NCBI GenBank assembly: GCA_963720775.1
Contig: CAVRGR010000001.1
Location: forward strand, 372,001 to 436,000
Origin: JAENVT01 sp963720775
Lineage (GTDB): Bacteria > Actinomycetota > Acidimicrobiia > Acidimicrobiales > Ilumatobacteraceae
DNA length: 64,000 nt
Reading direction: 5' to 3'
Positions 8,509-17,258 of the stretch are shown piece after piece. Within the stretch, counting starts at the first letter, position 1; every line of letters begins with the position of its first letter. Position numbers and translations under genes: made by a program. The notes under the pieces are model-generated. The model was given only the letters and a program-made list of their open reading frames with translations. It was not told where the DNA came from and searched no databases.

Positions 8509-9448
8509 CTAGACAGCCCGGCCCAGCGGAAAGGCCTCTGTGCCGACGTGCACACCCGGTTGCTTGGGGCCCTGCATGGCGATCACGTCGCGGAGCACGG
8601 CGAGGAGCACGCGGGTGGGAATGCCCGGAGCCGGCCGGCGCCGTTGCACCCAGCCGACCACCCGGCGGGGCAGTTCGGGCACGGGCACCCGTTGGAAGTC
8701 ACCTTTCAACCAGCGCGGTACAGACGTTGCCGGGACGATCGCCGGGCCATACCCCTCGAACGCCAGCGAAGCGAGCAGGCGGACACCGTCGATCTCCGCC
8801 TGCGCCTGGAGCTCGACGCCCGCCGCGGCCGCCGCCCGATCGATGATCCGCCGAAGCGCGGTCCCGCAGGGGGGCAGCAACAACGGCGTCTTGGCAAGCT
8901 CCTTCAACGAGACGGAATCGCATTCCGAGACACCGAACCGCCGATGCGCGAGCAGCATCAGGTCTTCGGCGAACAGTGCATCGACTTGAAGTTCAGGTTC
9001 GTCGATGGGCAGGTGCAGGATCGCCGCATCGATCTGCGAGGCCTGCAGACGAGGCAGCAGACTGCTGGTGTTGCCCTCGTGGATGGTCACGTGAACCCTC
9101 GGGTGGGTCAACGAAACCTGGCCGAGCAGCTGGGGGAGCAGCCAGCGAGCGGTCGTGCCGATGACACCGAGTCGTGAATCGCCGGTCACCTCGTTGCCAC
9201 GAGAAGCCATCTCTGCCGCCAGATCTTCGAGCTCGTGCAGCACCCGACGGGCTCGGTCGACGACGATCACGCCTTCGTCGGTGAGTCCGCCGCGCTCGAC
9301 GATCGACCAGCGTGACGCCCAGTTCGCGTTCCAGACGAGCGACGTGGCCGCTGACGTTCGACTGCACGGTGTACAGGGCGCGCGCCGCCGCCGAGAACGA
9401 GCCGTGGTCGGCGATCGCCACGAGCGTGGTGAGCTGGCGGAGATCCAT
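8509..9448 (-). pseudogene. LysR-family transcriptional regulator interrupted by one frameshift
   Basis: The helix-turn-helix half starts at ATG 9448 (MDLRQLTTLVAIADHGSFSA, then VQSNVSGHVARLERELGVTLVDR). The reading then has to move by one base near 9298-9302 to continue as ERGGLTDEGVIVVDRARR and a complete substrate-binding domain ending at 8509. Removing one base in that GATCGTCGAG stretch restores LVDRERGGLTDEG, the normal family junction. Joined, it would be about 312 residues, a full LysR protein. Either the gene is recently broken or the base is a sequence error; the rest is undamaged, which favours error or a very young mutation. Possible self-operator at 9461-9479. Confidence 0.8.
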
Positions 9449-9460
9449 CTGGAAAAATGA

Positions 9461-9479
9461 TATCCGCTATCTCTGGATA
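9461..9479. promoter_or_regulatory. Candidate LysR box
   Basis: TATCC and GGATA form a perfect inverted repeat with a 9-nt spacer, 12 nt upstream of the LysR start at 9448. Size and spacing fit the T-N11-A type of LysR site. A second TGAAAG/CTTTCA pair lies just beyond (about 9484-9511). Position suggests autoregulation. Confidence 0.45.
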
Positions 9480-9601
9480 CGCCTTGAAAGATCACTCATT
9501 CACGTGCATACTTTCACATGTAGTCGCGCGGGACGTTTCCCCCAAAGGTCCCGTTCGAAAGAACCCCCCAATGTGGTTCCCCCAATCACAGGGTTCTGGT
9601 T

Positions 9602-9634
9602 GAGAAACCCCGCTTCCCCCAAGCGGGGTTTCTC
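9602..9634. terminator. 14-bp perfect stem-loop in the 9449-9658 divergent gap
   Basis: GAGAAACCCCGCTT (9602-9615) and AAGCGGGGTTTCTC (9621-9634) pair perfectly around a CCCCC loop and are followed by CCGTTTT. It resembles an intrinsic terminator reading rightwards. It sits upstream of the probable -10 box (TACAGT, 9646-9651) of the next gene, so it would insulate that gene rather than end one. The rest of this 210-bp gap holds C-rich repeats (several CCCCC tracts at 9540-9590) and no gene. Confidence 0.5.
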
Positions 9635-9658
9635 CCGTTTTGGCCTACAGTCGCGGCC

Positions 9659-11095
9659 ATGACCACCAGTTCGGGTGCGGCGTTCTTCGATCTGGACCGC
9701 ACCCTGCTGGCCGGGGCATCGGGAGAGGTGTTCTCGGCGACGATGCGCTCGGCCGGTCTCGGCGGGAGGGCGATCCCCGGCGAGGCGTTCCTGTTCCGGT
9801 TGTTCAACACGGTCGGCGAGACCCTGCCGTCGATGGCTCTGGCCCGCCAGGCCGTCTTGTTGGCCAAGGGCAAGTCCCGCTTCGCCGTGCAAGAGGCCGC
9901 GGCGACAGCAGCCGAGCGCTTGGTGGAGTTGGTGCAGCCCCTCGCCGCGCCGTTGTTCGAGGAGCATCGCGCCGCAGGTCGGCTGCTGGTGATGGCGACT
10001 ACCACTCCGTACGACATGGTGAAGCCGTTGGCCGACCTGTTGGGCCTCGACGACGTGGTGGCCACCCACTACGGCGTCCGCGACGACGGAACCTACGACG
10101 GAACGCTGAGCGGGCCGTTCGTGTGGAGCGCCGGCAAGCTGGCCGCGGTCCGTCACTGGGCCGACGAGCACGGCATCGACCTGGCGGCCAGCTACGCGTA
10201 CAGCGACAGCGTCTACGACACCCCTCTGCTGGCCGCGGTCGGGCACCCGTTCGTGGTCAATCCCGATCCCCGCCTCGCGGTGATGGCGGCGGCGCGTCGC
10301 TGGCCGATCATCGACCTCTCGGCGGCGGGCAAGCGTCTACCGGTGATCCCGGTCGTCAACATGGAGATCCAGCGGTTGGCGCTGAGCTTCACCCATCCGC
10401 TCTTCTTTCCGTTTGCCAAGTTCGACATCGACGGCGTCGAGAACATCCCGGAAGAGGGTCCGGCGATCATCGTCGGCAACCATCGCAGCTACTTCGATCC
10501 CATGGCGATGGCCGTCACCATCGCGCGCACGGAGCGAACAGTGCGGTTCCTCGGCAAGAAAGAGGTGTTCGACGCCCCGATCATCGGCCAGATCGCCGGG
10601 TTGATGGGTGGGATCCGGGTCGACCGCGGCACAGGCAGCGACGAACCACTTCAAGCCGCCGCCGAGGCGCTCGCCCATGGCGACATGGTTGCTCTCATGC
10701 CGCAAGGGACGATCCCTCGCGGCAAGGCATTCTTCGAGCCGAAGCTCAAGGGCCGCTGGGGCGCGGCCCGACTGGCGGCAATGACGAGCGCTCCGGTGAT
10801 ACCGATCGGGCTGTGGGGCACCGAGAAGGTGTGGCCGCGCTCCGCTCGCTTCCCCAACGTCCTCAACATCGTCGATCCCCCGGTCGTGACGATCCGGGTC
10901 GGGCCTCCTGTGCTTCTCAAGCATCGCAGCCCCGATGCCGACACGAATCGAATCATGAAAGCGCTCATGGATCTGTTGCCGCCGGAGAGCCGGGTGCGTC
11001 ACGAGCCGAGCGACGAGGAGTTGGCTGCCGCCTCGCCGAAGGGCTACCGCGGCGAGCCCGATCACGAGGCCCACCGCCGTCCTGGCGTCGACTGA
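9659..11095 (+). CDS. HAD phosphatase-PlsC acyltransferase fusion
   Basis: 478 residues with two enzymes. The N-terminal HAD/PSP-type phosphatase begins FFDLDRTLLAG (9-19, nucleophile Asp11) and has the motif III region YAYSDSVYDTPLL near 179-191. The C-terminal 1-acylglycerol-3-phosphate acyltransferase starts about 255, with His275-x4-Asp280 in NHRSYFD and the acceptor-binding equivalent MPQGTIPRG at 347-355. The same architecture is known in mycobacterial PlsC (Rv2483c type). It should make phosphatidic acid and possibly dephosphorylate a product at the membrane face. TACAGT lies 7 nt before ATG 9659. The acyl-ACP desaturase follows, which keeps a lipid theme. Confidence 0.88.
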   Translation: MTTSSGAAFFDLDRTLLAGASGEVFSATMRSAGLGGRAIPGEAFLFRLFNTVGETLPSMALARQAVLLAKGKSRFAVQEAAATAAERLVELVQPLAAPLFEEHRAAGRLLVMATTTPYDMVKPLADLLGLDDVVATHYGVRDDGTYDGTLSGPFVWSAGKLAAVRHWADEHGIDLAASYAYSDSVYDTPLLAAVGHPFVVNPDPRLAVMAAARRWPIIDLSAAGKRLPVIPVVNMEIQRLALSFTHPLFFPFAKFDIDGVENIPEEGPAIIVGNHRSYFDPMAMAVTIARTERTVRFLGKKEVFDAPIIGQIAGLMGGIRVDRGTGSDEPLQAAAEALAHGDMVALMPQGTIPRGKAFFEPKLKGRWGAARLAAMTSAPVIPIGLWGTEKVWPRSARFPNVLNIVDPPVVTIRVGPPVLLKHRSPDADTNRIMKALMDLLPPESRVRHEPSDEELAAASPKGYRGEPDHEAHRRPGVD

Positions 11096-11123
11096 CCCGA
11101 CGACCTCTGCGGGATGCGGTCTA

Positions 11124-11150
11124 CCTACCGGTCGGTAGGGGAGGTATGCT
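11124..11150 (+). promoter_or_regulatory. Palindromic operator and -10 box of the desaturase gene
   Basis: CCTACCG (11124-11130) and CGGTAGG (11133-11139) form a perfect inverted repeat with a 2-nt centre. Five bases later comes TATGCT (11145-11150), a TANNNT -10 box 7 nt before ATG 11158. The palindrome therefore sits where it would block polymerase. ACCG...CGGT symmetry of this length is common for TetR-family operators; which regulator binds is unknown. Confidence 0.55.
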
Positions 11151-11157
11151 TGGTTCG

Positions 11158-12159
11158 ATGAATGAAACGGCACTGCTCAACGAGCTCACCGAGGTCGCCG
11201 AGCGTCTGACCGCCCGTCATTACGACACCTGCAAGCCGTGGTATCCGCACGAGTTCGTTCCGTGGAGCATGGGCCGCGACTTCGAGCCGGGTGCTCCGTG
11301 GGATGCCGACGAAGTTCAACTCCCGGAGTCGTTGCGCAGCGCGCTGTTCGTCAACCTGCTCACCGAAGACAACCTGCCGTACTACTTCCAGACCATCGAC
11401 CGCATGTTCGGGCACGACGGTGTGTGGCGTGAATGGTCGCATCGCTGGACGGCCGAAGAGGCTCGCCATTCGATCGCCCTGCGCGATTTCATGACAGTCA
11501 CCCGCATGCTCGACCCGCGCACGTTGGAAGACGGACGGATGTCGCAGATGTCGGGCGGGCAGGTGCCCGAGCCGAGCTCGCCTGTCGACGGTTTCGTCTA
11601 CGTCGCCTTGCAAGAGCTGGCCACCCGCATCGCCCATCGCAACACCGGCCGAGCATTGCGTGAGGAGCTGTCGGGTCATCCCGCCGGTGAAGCGGGCTAC
11701 GAGCTCATCAGCAGGGTCGCTGCCGACGAGAACTTCCACTTCCTCTTCTACCGCGACCTCACCTCGGCTGCGCTCGAGATTGCGCCGTCATTGGTCGTGC
11801 CGGCAATCGAGCGTCAGGTGCGCGAGTTCGAGATGCCCGGTACCGGCATTCCCGGCTTCAAGCGTCACGCCCAGGCCATCGCCAACGCAGGGTTGTACAA
11901 CCTGTTGCAGCATCACGAGCAGATCCTCGAGCCAGTCGTCATGAAGTGGTGGAAGGTCGAGTCGTTGCAGGGGCTCACCGCAGAAGCTGAGCAGGCGCGA
12001 GAAGCGCTGATCCGTCAGATCCAACGAATCGGAACCGCCGCAAGGCGATTGGCAGAGCGCGCCCGCGAAGCCGCCGAGCGCGCCAGGGTGACGCTCGCCG
12101 ATCGTAAGGCCGAGATCACCGCCACTCGGTCGATGCGGCCCTCTTCGTCACCCGGCTGA
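11158..12159 (+). CDS. Acyl-[ACP] desaturase, soluble diiron type (DesA family)
   Basis: 333 residues. Two E-x2-H diiron motifs are visible, EEARH (100-104) and DENFH (190-194), in a ferritin-like helical bundle; N-terminal LPYYF (73-77) and WxxW-type aromatics fit the stearoyl-ACP desaturase family. It introduces a double bond into ACP-bound fatty acids using O2 and ferredoxin. The C terminus is a charged Arg/Ala helix (from about 285) longer than in plant enzymes. The start is ATG 11158 rather than 11146, since TATGCT lies 7 nt upstream of it. Control by a TetR-type repressor is suggested by the overlapping palindrome. Confidence 0.88.
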   Translation: MNETALLNELTEVAERLTARHYDTCKPWYPHEFVPWSMGRDFEPGAPWDADEVQLPESLRSALFVNLLTEDNLPYYFQTIDRMFGHDGVWREWSHRWTAEEARHSIALRDFMTVTRMLDPRTLEDGRMSQMSGGQVPEPSSPVDGFVYVALQELATRIAHRNTGRALREELSGHPAGEAGYELISRVAADENFHFLFYRDLTSAALEIAPSLVVPAIERQVREFEMPGTGIPGFKRHAQAIANAGLYNLLQHHEQILEPVVMKWWKVESLQGLTAEAEQAREALIRQIQRIGTAARRLAERAREAAERARVTLADRKAEITATRSMRPSSSPG

Positions 12160-12162
12160 TCG

Positions 12163-12687
12163 TCAATCCCCGACGACGCCGTCGATGTGTTCTCGGAGCA
12201 GGTCGGCATGCCCGCAGTGGCGGGCGTACTCCTCGATCATGTGAATCAGGATCCAACGCAAGTTGGGTTGCCAGCCCGTAATTCGCTGGGTGGATGGCAC
12301 CGCCGCGGCAAGGGTGTCGAGGGGAACTCCTGTGGTCGACGTGTGGGCGAACTCGATCTCCGACCGGAGCGCCACCATGGCCTGGTCGAGCGTGTCGGCC
12401 TCATTGGGGTGGAAGTCGCCGTCGCGATCGATGTCGTCGTAGAACAGAGGGGGCGCATCCAACGCAGCAAATCGTCGGCGGAACCAACTGCGCTCCACCT
12501 CGGCCATGTGTCGAACCAGACCGAGCAGCGTCAGATCACTCGGCTCGATCCGTGTTCGCGCTTGCTCGTCGGTGATGCCTTCCGCCTTGCGGATCAGGAC
12601 CGTTCGGTAGTAGTCGAGAAACGAATGCAGAAGCGTGGCTTCGTCGCCGGCCGGGTGCAGTTCGGGATCGCCAGCCAAGTCGGTCAT
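12163..12687 (-). CDS. DinB-fold protein (DUF664)
   Basis: 174 residues with the four-helix DinB/YfiT pattern. A metal-binding His is seen in LGLVRHMAEVERSWFRRRF (near 58) and a second in HMIEEYARHCGHADLLRE near the C terminus. This set (His, His-x3-His type) is typical of DUF664. Members include mycothiol- or bacillithiol-dependent enzymes; the actual reaction is unknown. ATG 12687 overlaps the nitroreductase stop by four bases (ATGA), and the nitroreductase in turn overlaps aconitase, so it is the third gene of that operon. Confidence 0.8.
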   Translation of the reverse strand: MTDLAGDPELHPAGDEATLLHSFLDYYRTVLIRKAEGITDEQARTRIEPSDLTLLGLVRHMAEVERSWFRRRFAALDAPPLFYDDIDRDGDFHPNEADTLDQAMVALRSEIEFAHTSTTGVPLDTLAAAVPSTQRITGWQPNLRWILIHMIEEYARHCGHADLLREHIDGVVGD

Positions 12688-13334
12688 CTCAGCGGTTCAC
12701 CGTCGAAGCGGTCGATCGTGGCGAAGTTGGCGACCGGGCCGCGCTGCAGCTTCGTCTTGAGATGCACCGGGTGCCCGAGGAAGATCGTGGCAACGATTGC
12801 GTGATCGGAGGGCAGACCGAGCACCGGCGCTGCCTCGGACTCGGCCCGCGACAGGAACGTCGTCAGCACACCACCGAGACCTCGGCCATGCGCCGCCAGA
12901 AGGATGCTCCAACAGAACGGATAGATCGATGCGCCGCCGGTGATCGGCGGCCGGCCGGCATTGCCGTCCATCAGAGCGATCTTGTTGAGGTCAGCGGCGA
13001 TCGACAAGACGACAGGCACCCGTTCGATGTCGTCGAGCAAAGGATTCGGCTCGGGCAGCGGCTCCGCGCCGAAGGAGCGGCCGAACGCGAACGGCGTGTG
13101 TGAAGGATCCCTGCCCTCGCCGAGGTACTCCTGCCAGACAGCGGTCATCAGATCGGCCAAGTGGCGGCGAATTGCGACGTCCTTGACGACTGCGACGCGC
13201 CAGGGCTGGCGATTCCCGCCGCTCGGAGCGAAGCGGGCGTCGTCGAGCACAGCCGCGATGATCGCGTCGTCGACGACCTCGTCGGTGAACGTGCGTGCGG
13301 AACCCGTGGTTCGCAGCGCCTGGGAGAGGTCCAA
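12684..13334 (-). CDS. Nitroreductase-family oxidoreductase
   Basis: 216 residues from TTG 13334. The family opening LRTTGSARTFTDEVVDDA and the FMN-binding ARFAPSGGNRQPWRV segment are present, and a late SILLAAHGRGLGGVLTTF region matches the nitroreductase core. These FMN proteins reduce nitro groups, quinones or F420-like substrates with NAD(P)H. The start is uncertain: no ATG lies in this part of the frame and the family N terminus begins right after the aconitase stop, so TTG 13334, overlapping that stop region, is the best choice. It is translationally coupled to aconitase upstream and the DinB protein downstream. Confidence 0.8.
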   Translation of the reverse strand: MDLSQALRTTGSARTFTDEVVDDAIIAAVLDDARFAPSGGNRQPWRVAVVKDVAIRRHLADLMTAVWQEYLGEGRDPSHTPFAFGRSFGAEPLPEPNPLLDDIERVPVVLSIAADLNKIALMDGNAGRPPITGGASIYPFCWSILLAAHGRGLGGVLTTFLSRAESEAAPVLGLPSDHAIVATIFLGHPVHLKTKLQRGPVANFATIDRFDGEPLR

Positions 13335-13335
13335 T

Positions 13336-15600
13336 TCAGGCCCGGCTCTCGGCGACCTTGCGCCGTACCACGTTGAGCGCAGAGCCGGCCCTGAACCATT
13401 CGACCTGCTCGTTGCTGAACGTGTGCACACCCTCGAACGGGATGACGCTGCCATCCGGCTTGACGATCTCGCAGCGCACGGTGTGGCCGGGCTCGGGCGG
13501 CAGGCCCAGCACGTTGATGCGGTCGCTCTCCTCGATCAGGTCGTAGGTGTCGGGATCGGCAAAGGTCAACGGCAGCAGGCCTTGCTTCTTGAGGTTCGTC
13601 TCGTGGATCCTGGCGAAGCTGCGAGCCAGGATCACGACCCCGCCCCGGAACCGAGGCTCCATCGCGGCATGCTCCCTCGACGAACCCTCGCCGTAGTTGC
13701 GGTCACCGATCGCCACCCAGCGGATGCCGGCCTCGCCGTACTTCCGTGCGAGGTTCGGCAAGGTGTCGGGGCTGCCGTCGCGGAAGTCGACACCCTCTCC
13801 CACCGGACGATCGAACGCGCTGACGACGCCGATGAACAGGTTGCCGCTGATGTTCTCGAGATGGCCGCGGTAGGCCAGCCACTTGCCTGCTGCGGAGATG
13901 TGGTCGGTCGTGCACTTCCCCTTCGCCTTCATCAGGATCGGCAGGTCGAAGTAGTCGTTGCCGTCCCACGCCGGGAACGCCTGCAGGAGCTGCAAGCGCT
14001 CGCTGGTCGGCGACACCTCGACGACCACATTGGATCCGTCGGCGGGCGGTGGGGTGAACGTGTTCTCTCCGACGTCGTACCCCTTTTCGGGCAACACCTC
14101 ACCCACTGGAGCATCCAGGAGAACTTCGCTGCCGTCGGGAGCGGTGATCGTTTCCGTGGTCGGGTCGAAGTCGAGACGCCCGGCCAGTGCCAGTGCCATG
14201 ACGGTGTCTGGAGACGTGACGAAGCTGAGCGTGTTGGCCGAGCCGTCGTTGCGCTTCGGAAAGTTGCGATTGAAGGAGTTGACGATCGTGTTGGGCACCC
14301 CGTTGGCCGACGGCGGACGATCCCACTGACCGATGCACGGTCCACAGGCGTTGGCCAGAACCGTGGCTCCTACCGCCTCCAGATCGGCCAGCAGGCCATC
14401 GCGAGCGATGGTCGCCCTCGTCTGCTCGGAGCCAGGAGTGATCAACAGGTCGGTCTTGACCTTCAGGCCCCTCGCTGCCGCCTGGCGGGCAATGGAAGCG
14501 GCGCGAGTGATGTCTTCGTACGAGCTGTTCGTGCAACTGCCGATCAGCGCTGCCGAGATCTCGATCGGCCAGTTGTTGGCGCGGGCCTCGGCGCCGACGG
14601 CGGCGCCGACGCGATTCGCCCGGTCGGGGGAGTGAGGGCCGTTGATGAGGGGCTTCAACTCGTCGAGATCGATCTCGATCAACTGGTCGTACAGGGCACC
14701 GTCATCGGGTCGGAGATCAGCGGTGACGGCGTCGGCCGCATCGGCAATGGCCTCACGGCCTGTCGACTTGAGGTACATCGCCATGTTGTGGTCGTAGCCG
14801 AAAAGGCTGCAAGTGGCGCCGATCTCGGCACCCATGTTGCAGATCGTGGCCTTGCCGGTAGCGGAGATCGTGTCGGCACCTGGGCCGAAGTATTCGACGA
14901 TCGCGCCCGTGCCGCCTTCAACCGTCAGCACGCGAGCGACTTCGAGGATGACATCCTTGGGCGCCGACCAGCCACTCAGCCTGCCTGTCAGCCTGACACC
15001 GATCACCTTCGGCCAGCGGACGTTGAAGGGAAAGCCGGTCATCACGTCGACGGCATCGGCGCCGCCGACGCCGATGGCCACCATGCCGAGGCCGCCCGCG
15101 TTCGGTGTGTGGCTGTCGGTGCCGATCATCATGCCGCCCGGGAAGGCGTAGTTCTCCAACACGACCTGGTGGATGATCCCGCTACCGGGGCCCCAGAACC
15201 CGATCCCGAACTTCGCACTGACCGTTCGAAGGAAGTCGTACACCTCTTTGTTGGTGTCGATGGCGACGCCGAGGTCGATGCGCGCCCCGACCTTGGCGGC
15301 GATCAGATGGTCGCAGTGAACCGTGCTCGGCACTGCCGTGGTGGGCAGGCCGGCGGTCATGAACTGCAGGAGTGCCATCTGCGCGGTGGCGTCTTGCATG
15401 GCGACGCGATCCGGGTGGAAGTCGTTGTAGGTGGCACCTCGTTCGATCGTCGCCGCGGGGTCGTACAGGTGGTTGAAGAGGATCTTCTCGGTGAGCGTCA
15501 ACGGCCGTCCGAGACTGGCCCGAGCCGCTGCGCAGCGATGGTTCAGAGTGCCGTACACGCCTTGAACCAGAGCCAACGGTGTTCCTGCGGTGACGGCCAT
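13336..15600 (-). CDS. acn: Aconitate hydratase
   Basis: 754 residues, the size of mitochondrial-type aconitases rather than the about 900-residue AcnA. Iron-sulfur cysteines are seen in LIGSCTNSSYEDI and NACGPCIGQW; HTPNAGGLGMVAIGVGGADAV and GEGSSREHAAMEPR (swivel-domain substrate loop) are intact. It interconverts citrate and isocitrate. An AAGGAG ribosome-binding site precedes ATG 15600 by 6 nt. A GntR/HutC regulator is encoded divergently 76 bp away, with overlapping -10 boxes between them, so acn is probably under its control. Confidence 0.95.
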   Translation of the reverse strand: MAVTAGTPLALVQGVYGTLNHRCAAARASLGRPLTLTEKILFNHLYDPAATIERGATYNDFHPDRVAMQDATAQMALLQFMTAGLPTTAVPSTVHCDHLIAAKVGARIDLGVAIDTNKEVYDFLRTVSAKFGIGFWGPGSGIIHQVVLENYAFPGGMMIGTDSHTPNAGGLGMVAIGVGGADAVDVMTGFPFNVRWPKVIGVRLTGRLSGWSAPKDVILEVARVLTVEGGTGAIVEYFGPGADTISATGKATICNMGAEIGATCSLFGYDHNMAMYLKSTGREAIADAADAVTADLRPDDGALYDQLIEIDLDELKPLINGPHSPDRANRVGAAVGAEARANNWPIEISAALIGSCTNSSYEDITRAASIARQAAARGLKVKTDLLITPGSEQTRATIARDGLLADLEAVGATVLANACGPCIGQWDRPPSANGVPNTIVNSFNRNFPKRNDGSANTLSFVTSPDTVMALALAGRLDFDPTTETITAPDGSEVLLDAPVGEVLPEKGYDVGENTFTPPPADGSNVVVEVSPTSERLQLLQAFPAWDGNDYFDLPILMKAKGKCTTDHISAAGKWLAYRGHLENISGNLFIGVVSAFDRPVGEGVDFRDGSPDTLPNLARKYGEAGIRWVAIGDRNYGEGSSREHAAMEPRFRGGVVILARSFARIHETNLKKQGLLPLTFADPDTYDLIEESDRINVLGLPPEPGHTVRCEIVKPDGSVIPFEGVHTFSNEQVEWFRAGSALNVVRRKVAESRA

Positions 15601-15635
15601 GGGATCTCCTTGCAATTCGAGCTGATGTAGACAAG

Positions 15636-15642
15636 CATAATA
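15636..15642. promoter_or_regulatory. Overlapping divergent -10 boxes between acn and gntR
   Basis: CATAAT reads rightwards (15636-15641) and TATTAT leftwards (15642-15637) in the only AT-rich part of the 76-bp gap. ACAAG occurs twice (15631-15635 and 15643-15647) and CTTG follows at 15655-15658, giving direct and inverted half-sites around both promoters. This is a likely binding place for the GntR protein. Confidence 0.5.
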
Positions 15643-15676
15643 CAAGTGAATCGACTTGCGAAAGCACACGATTGAC

Positions 15677-16402
15677 GTGCGCACGATCCGCTACCAGCAG
15701 ATCGCCGAGGTCTTGCGCGGGCGCATCGCCGCTGTCGGGGCCGGCCACGTGCTGCCCAGCGAGAGCGATCTCTCGGCCGAGTTCGGGGTCAGCCGGGTCA
15801 CGGTACGGCGGGCGTTGGAGACGCTGAGGGAGGAGCGCCTCGTCGAGTCGCGTCAAGGCTTTGGCTGGTTTGCCTCGGCTCCACCCCTGCAGCAGCGCCT
15901 CACCCAACTCGACACGATCGAACGGCAACTCGAAGAGCGTGGCATCCACCCCGAGCGACAGATCATCGAGTTCGCGTTCGTCGCCGCGCCGTTGCACGTC
16001 GCCGATCAACTGCGATGCGACCAGGTGCTGCGGGTCAAGCGGGTCAACCGCGCCGACGGAGCTCCGTTCGCCGTTGTCACGGTGTGGTGCCCGGCCGAGC
16101 TCGGGCAGCACTTGAGCCGCCGTGAGGTCGAGCGCAGTCCGTTCTACGAGTTGCTGGGGATCGCGTTGCGCGGCGCGACGCAAACCATCGGGGCGGCCTC
16201 GGCCACCGCCGAAGATGCCGCGTTGTTGGAAGTGCCGGTCGGTAGTCCGGTCCTACGATGCGAGCGGCTCACCACCAGCACTGCAGGCGAACCGATACTG
16301 CTGAGCGAGCACATCTTCCCCGGCCATCGCACGGAGTTCGTGGTCGACCTCCCGCTCGCCGAGCCGTCGACGACGCCGAGCGGGCTTCGCCTCGTCGATT
16401 GA
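15677..16402 (+). CDS. GntR-family transcriptional regulator (HutC/UTRA type)
   Basis: 241 residues from GTG 15677. A GntR winged helix occupies 1-65 (RYQQIAEVLRGRI, PSESDLSAEFGVSRVTVRRAL), and a UTRA ligand-binding domain follows from about 85 to 235 (LRVKRVNRADGAPFAVVTVWCP, and a late GEPILLSEHIFPG). HutC-type regulators bind small acids or sugars. A TTG at 15656 in the same frame is an alternative start. Divergence from acn with shared promoter DNA implies control of aconitase by a metabolite. Mycobacteria and corynebacteria use a TetR protein (AcnR) for this, so a GntR here would be a different solution. Confidence 0.85.
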   Translation: MRTIRYQQIAEVLRGRIAAVGAGHVLPSESDLSAEFGVSRVTVRRALETLREERLVESRQGFGWFASAPPLQQRLTQLDTIERQLEERGIHPERQIIEFAFVAAPLHVADQLRCDQVLRVKRVNRADGAPFAVVTVWCPAELGQHLSRREVERSPFYELLGIALRGATQTIGAASATAEDAALLEVPVGSPVLRCERLTTSTAGEPILLSEHIFPGHRTEFVVDLPLAEPSTTPSGLRLVD

Positions 16403-16442
16403 GCCAGTTGAACCCACCACTCGACGTGCAACACTCAGGAGC

Positions 16443-17258
16443 ATGTCCGAACGCGTCACCGTCGCGATCTCCGAAGGAATCGCCGACGTCCGAATGAATC
16501 GTCCAGAGAAGCGCAACGCACTTGATGGCGCCATGTTCCAAGCGCTCGCCGAGGTCGGGGAGCGCTTGAAGACCGAGCGGGGTGTGCGGTGCGTGGTGTT
16601 GAGCGGCGAGGGCTCGTCGTTCTGCGCCGGTCTCGACTTCTCGTCCTTCCAGGTGATGGCCGGCGGCGATCTGCCACCCGCAGATGATCAGACCAGTCCG
16701 GGAGCCATGAAGGCGGGGCGAATCACACATCTCGGCCAGCAGGTGTGTTGGGTTTGGCAAGAGATCCCCGTGCCCGTGATCGCTGCGGTACATGGACACG
16801 CTCTCGGCGGGGGCCTGCAGATCGCACTCGGTACCGACATTCGCATCGTGCATCCCGACACGCAGATGAGCGTTCGTGAGGTGCATTGGGGGTTGGTTCC
16901 CGACATGACCGGCACCCTGATGCTCAGCTCGTTGGTGCGAGCAGACGTGGCCAAGGAACTGGTGTTCACGGCCCGCGTCTTCGATGGTCGCGAGGCCGGC
17001 GCCATCGGCCTCGCCACCAGCTTGTCCGACGCCCCGCTCGCTGAAGCGATGACCATGGCGCGACAGATCGCCGATCGCAGTCCCGAGGCGATACGCGGGT
17101 CGAAGACGTTGCTCAACCGGTTGTTCAATCACGGTGCGGCGGAGCAGTTCGCTGCCGAGCGTGAGGTGATCGGGTCGGTGATCGGTCAGCCGAATCAGGT
17201 CGAAGCGGTCATGGCCAACTTCGAGAAGCGTCCGAGCCACTTCACCGATCCGTCATGA
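16443..17258 (+). CDS. Enoyl-CoA hydratase/isomerase (crotonase family)
   Basis: 271 residues. The CoA oxyanion-hole segments are GEGSSFCAGLDFS (near 57-69) and GHALGGGLQIALGTDIRI (near 119-136), typical of crotonases. The second acidic catalytic residue of classical hydratases is not obvious after GLVPDMTGTLML; Asp in VPDM may serve an isomerase or dehydratase role. So the reaction may not be simple hydration. AGGAG precedes ATG 16443 by 3 nt. Its stop overlaps the methyltransferase start (ATGA at 17255-17258), so the two are co-translated. Confidence 0.88.
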   Translation: MSERVTVAISEGIADVRMNRPEKRNALDGAMFQALAEVGERLKTERGVRCVVLSGEGSSFCAGLDFSSFQVMAGGDLPPADDQTSPGAMKAGRITHLGQQVCWVWQEIPVPVIAAVHGHALGGGLQIALGTDIRIVHPDTQMSVREVHWGLVPDMTGTLMLSSLVRADVAKELVFTARVFDGREAGAIGLATSLSDAPLAEAMTMARQIADRSPEAIRGSKTLLNRLFNHGAAEQFAAEREVIGSVIGQPNQVEAVMANFEKRPSHFTDPS

